Assembly: GCA_964569055.1 (NCBI GenBank)
Contig: CAZMSZ010000179.1
Location: 1 to 14,431, forward strand
DNA: 14,431 bases
Source: JAWLGW01 sp964569055
GTDB taxonomy: Bacteria > Planctomycetota > J058
Direction: 5' to 3'
The notes beneath the pieces are model-generated. The model made no database searches, was not told the DNA's origin, and saw only the letters and a program-made list of their open reading frames with translations. The translations under genes and the position numbers were made by a program. The stretch's first letter is position 1. The number at the start of each line of letters is the position of its first letter. Positions 12,836-14,431 of the stretch are shown piece by piece.

Positions 12836-13267
12836 GTGATCTGCAAGCGCTGCGCCGCCGCCGACGCCGTCGAGGTGTGCCTGTTCTGCGGCCACGGCTT
12901 CTGCCCGCTCCATCGCGGGGAGCGCGGCGGGCTCGCCGCCTGCGTCCCGTGCCTGGAGGCGGAGGCGGCTCGCCGCGCCGCGCCGCGCGCCGTGCCGGCC
13001 GCGCCCGCCGAGCGCGCGCGGGAGGCGCCCGGGCCGGCGCCGAGCGGAGCGCCGCCGCCGCCCATGCGCCTGCCCGAGCCGCCGGGGTGGGCGCCGGCCT
13101 TGTGGGGGCTCCTGGCCGCGGCCCCCGCGGGCGGATACCTCTACTGGCTGATCGGCGCGCTGGCGGCGCGCGGTCACGAGCTGCCTCCCTGGGCGGCGCC
13201 AGCGGCGGCGGCCGCCGCCTCGGGCTTCGCGTTCTTCGGGGTGTGGGCGATCGTCAAGAGCCGCTGA
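12836..13267 (+). CDS. Double zinc-finger protein with two C-terminal membrane helices
   Basis: The protein has 143 residues from GTG 12836, chosen because the first cysteine pair begins at residue 3 and the -10-like box ends six bases upstream. The pairs Cys3-x-x-Cys6, Cys15-x-x-Cys18, Cys23-x-x-His26 and Cys36-x-x-Cys39 suggest a cross-braced B-box or AN1-like finger binding two zinc ions. A Pro/Ala-rich linker (about 45-75) leads to a membrane helix at about 82-103 and another at about 113-137, with a basic Lys-Ser-Arg end. The fingers therefore probably face the cytoplasm beside a hairpin in the membrane. No enzymatic motif is seen and the function is unknown. The general plan, N-terminal cysteine finger followed by a Pro-rich linker, parallels the FHA gene, but the fingers differ. 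Confidence 0.82.
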   Translation: MICKRCAAADAVEVCLFCGHGFCPLHRGERGGLAACVPCLEAEAARRAAPRAVPAAPAERAREAPGPAPSGAPPPPMRLPEPPGWAPALWGLLAAAPAGGYLYWLIGALAARGHELPPWAAPAAAAAASGFAFFGVWAIVKSR

Positions 13268-13363
13268 GCGCGGGCGAGGCGGCGTGAGCGGAGGCGAGGC
13301 GAGGCGGACGTCGGGCGGCGCGGAGAGCCGACGCGCGCGGCGACCCGGCGCGAGGGCGACCCC
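13268..13363. other. Purine-rich gap with short GAGGCG repeats
   Basis: This 96-base spacer between the zinc-finger gene and the amidohydrolase repeats GAGGCG-like units, chiefly at about 13275-13310. No -10-like box, terminator or small gene is evident. Confidence 0.4.
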
Positions 13364-14431
13364 GTGAGCGCGGCCGAGCTGGTGCTCGAGGGCGGCCCCG
13401 TGTTCACGGGCGAGGGGTGGGCGCGCGCCCTCGCCGTGCGCGACGGCCGGGTGGTCGCCGTGGCCGCCGACGAGCGCGCCGCGCGAGAGTGGGTCGGCCC
13501 GCGCACGCGCGTGGTCTCGCTGGCCGGGCGCACCGCCCTGCCCGGGTTCCACGACGCCCACACCCACCTGCTCGGAGGCGCGCTGGCCGAGGCCGCCTGC
13601 GACGCGAGCCCGGCCCGCTCGCCGGCGGACCTCGGCGCGCTGGTCGCGCGCGAGCTCGCGGCGCGGGCGGCCTCGCCGGGCGCGCCCAGCGCGCGCGACG
13701 CGTGGGTGGTCGGCCGCGGCTGGGACGCCGACCTGTTCCCGGGGCGCGCGCTCCCGACCCGCGCGCCGCTCGACGCGGCGGCGCCGGGGGTCCCGGTGCT
13801 CCTGCGCCGCCGCGACGGCCACGCGGCCCTGGCGAGCGGCCGGGCGCTGGCGCTGGCGGGGATCGACCGCGACACCGCCGATCCGCCGGGCGGCCGGATC
13901 GTGCGCGACGCCGGCGGGGAGCCCACGGGGCTGTTGCTCGAGGAGCCGGCGATCGAGCTGGTGGGCCGCCACGTCCCGCCGCTCGAGGTGGCCGCGCAGG
14001 AGCGCGCGCTCGCCCGGGTGGTCCGGCGCGCCGCGGCGCTCGGGATCACGTCGGTCCAGGACGACCCGAGCTACGCCGACGACGGGCTGCGCGCGGCGGA
14101 GCGCTACGCGGCCCTGCTGGCGCGCGGCGAGCTGCCGCTGCGGGTCACGCTCTGGCGCCGGCTGGGTCGCCCGCTCGAGGAGCTCGCCGCCGAGGAGGCC
14201 GCCCTCGAGGCGCTCGGGCTCCCCCCCGAACGGCTGCGCTACGGGCTGCTCAAGGGCTACCTCGACGGGAGCCTCGGCTCGCGCACCGCGCTCCTGTTCG
14301 CGCCCTACGCCGACGACGAGGCGGGGGGTCGCGGGATCGCGCTCGACGCGGGCGGGTTCATTCCGGCCGAGGTCGCCGAGGCCCACCGGGCCGGCTACCA
14401 GGTCGGCCTGCACGCGATCGGCGATCGGGCC
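13364..14431 (+). CDS. YtcJ-type metal-dependent amidohydrolase (partial, 3' end outside window)
   Basis: The frame is open for 356 codons from GTG 13364 to the window end. GAGG stands about eight bases upstream, and the start falls just before the usual first strand (Leu-Val-Leu-Glu-Gly-Gly-Pro-Val-Phe-Thr-Gly). A small N-terminal barrel (Ala-Val-Arg-Asp-Gly-Arg-Val-Val-Ala-Val) leads into the metal motif Phe-His63-Asp-Ala-His66-Thr-His68. Asp-Gly-Ser-Leu-Gly-Ser-Arg-Thr-Ala follows Lys297, and His350-Ala-Ile-Gly-Asp-Arg-Ala closes the visible part. These are hallmarks of the amidohydrolase 3 / YtcJ branch, which includes N-substituted formamide deformylase. The substrate cannot be assigned. 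Family members are usually about 500-570 residues, so roughly a third is missing. No exporting signal is visible. Confidence 0.92.
   Translation, partial: MSAAELVLEGGPVFTGEGWARALAVRDGRVVAVAADERAAREWVGPRTRVVSLAGRTALPGFHDAHTHLLGGALAEAACDASPARSPADLGALVARELAARAASPGAPSARDAWVVGRGWDADLFPGRALPTRAPLDAAAPGVPVLLRRRDGHAALASGRALALAGIDRDTADPPGGRIVRDAGGEPTGLLLEEPAIELVGRHVPPLEVAAQERALARVVRRAAALGITSVQDDPSYADDGLRAAERYAALLARGELPLRVTLWRRLGRPLEELAAEEAALEALGLPPERLRYGLLKGYLDGSLGSRTALLFAPYADDEAGGRGIALDAGGFIPAEVAEAHRAGYQVGLHAIGDRA

Noticed and set aside
12752..13065. Upstream extension of the CBS gene on the minus strand
   Set aside because: It runs antisense through the cysteine-rich gene and has no domain; the ATG at 12750 has a good ribosome-binding site.
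1..14431. tRNA, rRNA, CRISPR, insertion sequence or prophage features
   Set aside because: No cloverleaf-like, repeat-spacer, transposase or terminal inverted-repeat pattern was seen by eye; very short or diverged elements cannot be ruled out without a search.

Overview
The window is extremely GC-rich (by eye well above 70%), so every real gene casts long open frames on the other strand and in other frames. The best guess at the source is a high-GC Planctomycetota-like bacterium. The clues are an N-terminal zinc-ribbon, Pro/Ala-linker, FHA protein, a small DUF971 protein, a secreted multi-domain protein carrying secretin-type short domains, and a DUF58/transglutaminase pair. Myxococcota or another high-GC Gram-negative lineage is not excluded. 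No rRNA, tRNA, CRISPR array, transposon or phage gene was seen. Gene density is high, and no stretch over 300 bases lacks a gene.

Layout. Bases 1-3850 read rightward: the tail of an unknown gene; a large secreted protein (258-2663) with an Sm-like module, an FN3-like domain and three STN-like domains; then a DUF971 protein whose stop overlaps the GTG start of a crotonase-fold protein. A zinc-ribbon/FHA protein (3873-4457) follows. It converges on and overlaps a leftward pair, a 74-aa membrane/coiled-coil protein followed by a single-domain rhodanese (4454-5054). Next is a leftward DUF58 and TgpA-like transglutaminase operon (5220-8362) with ATGA coupling and no MoxR ATPase in view. Divergent from it is nrdR (8464-8946), which seems to start at CTG. 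It is followed by a winged-helix SAM methyltransferase (9044-10144) and a 652-aa protein with two ATP-cone-type modules fused to what looks like a decayed anaerobic ribonucleotide reductase barrel (10227-12185). A leftward two-CBS-domain protein (12193-12750), a rightward double-zinc-finger membrane protein (12836-13267) and the first 356 codons of a YtcJ-type amidohydrolase (13364 to the window end) complete the window.

Most interesting. The ATP-cone protein keeps NrdD-like landmarks but ends before the zinc/glycyl-radical region and has only two cysteines, so it looks like a nucleotide-sensing pseudoenzyme. It lies two genes from nrdR, the ATP-cone repressor of ribonucleotide reductases. 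Separately, three GTG-starting genes without a clear Shine-Dalgarno have a TA-N-N-N-T-like hexamer (last base variable) 6-7 bases before the start codon, the geometry expected for leaderless mRNAs. A variant of the same motif precedes nrdR. Function calls rest on motif reading only; no database search was run.
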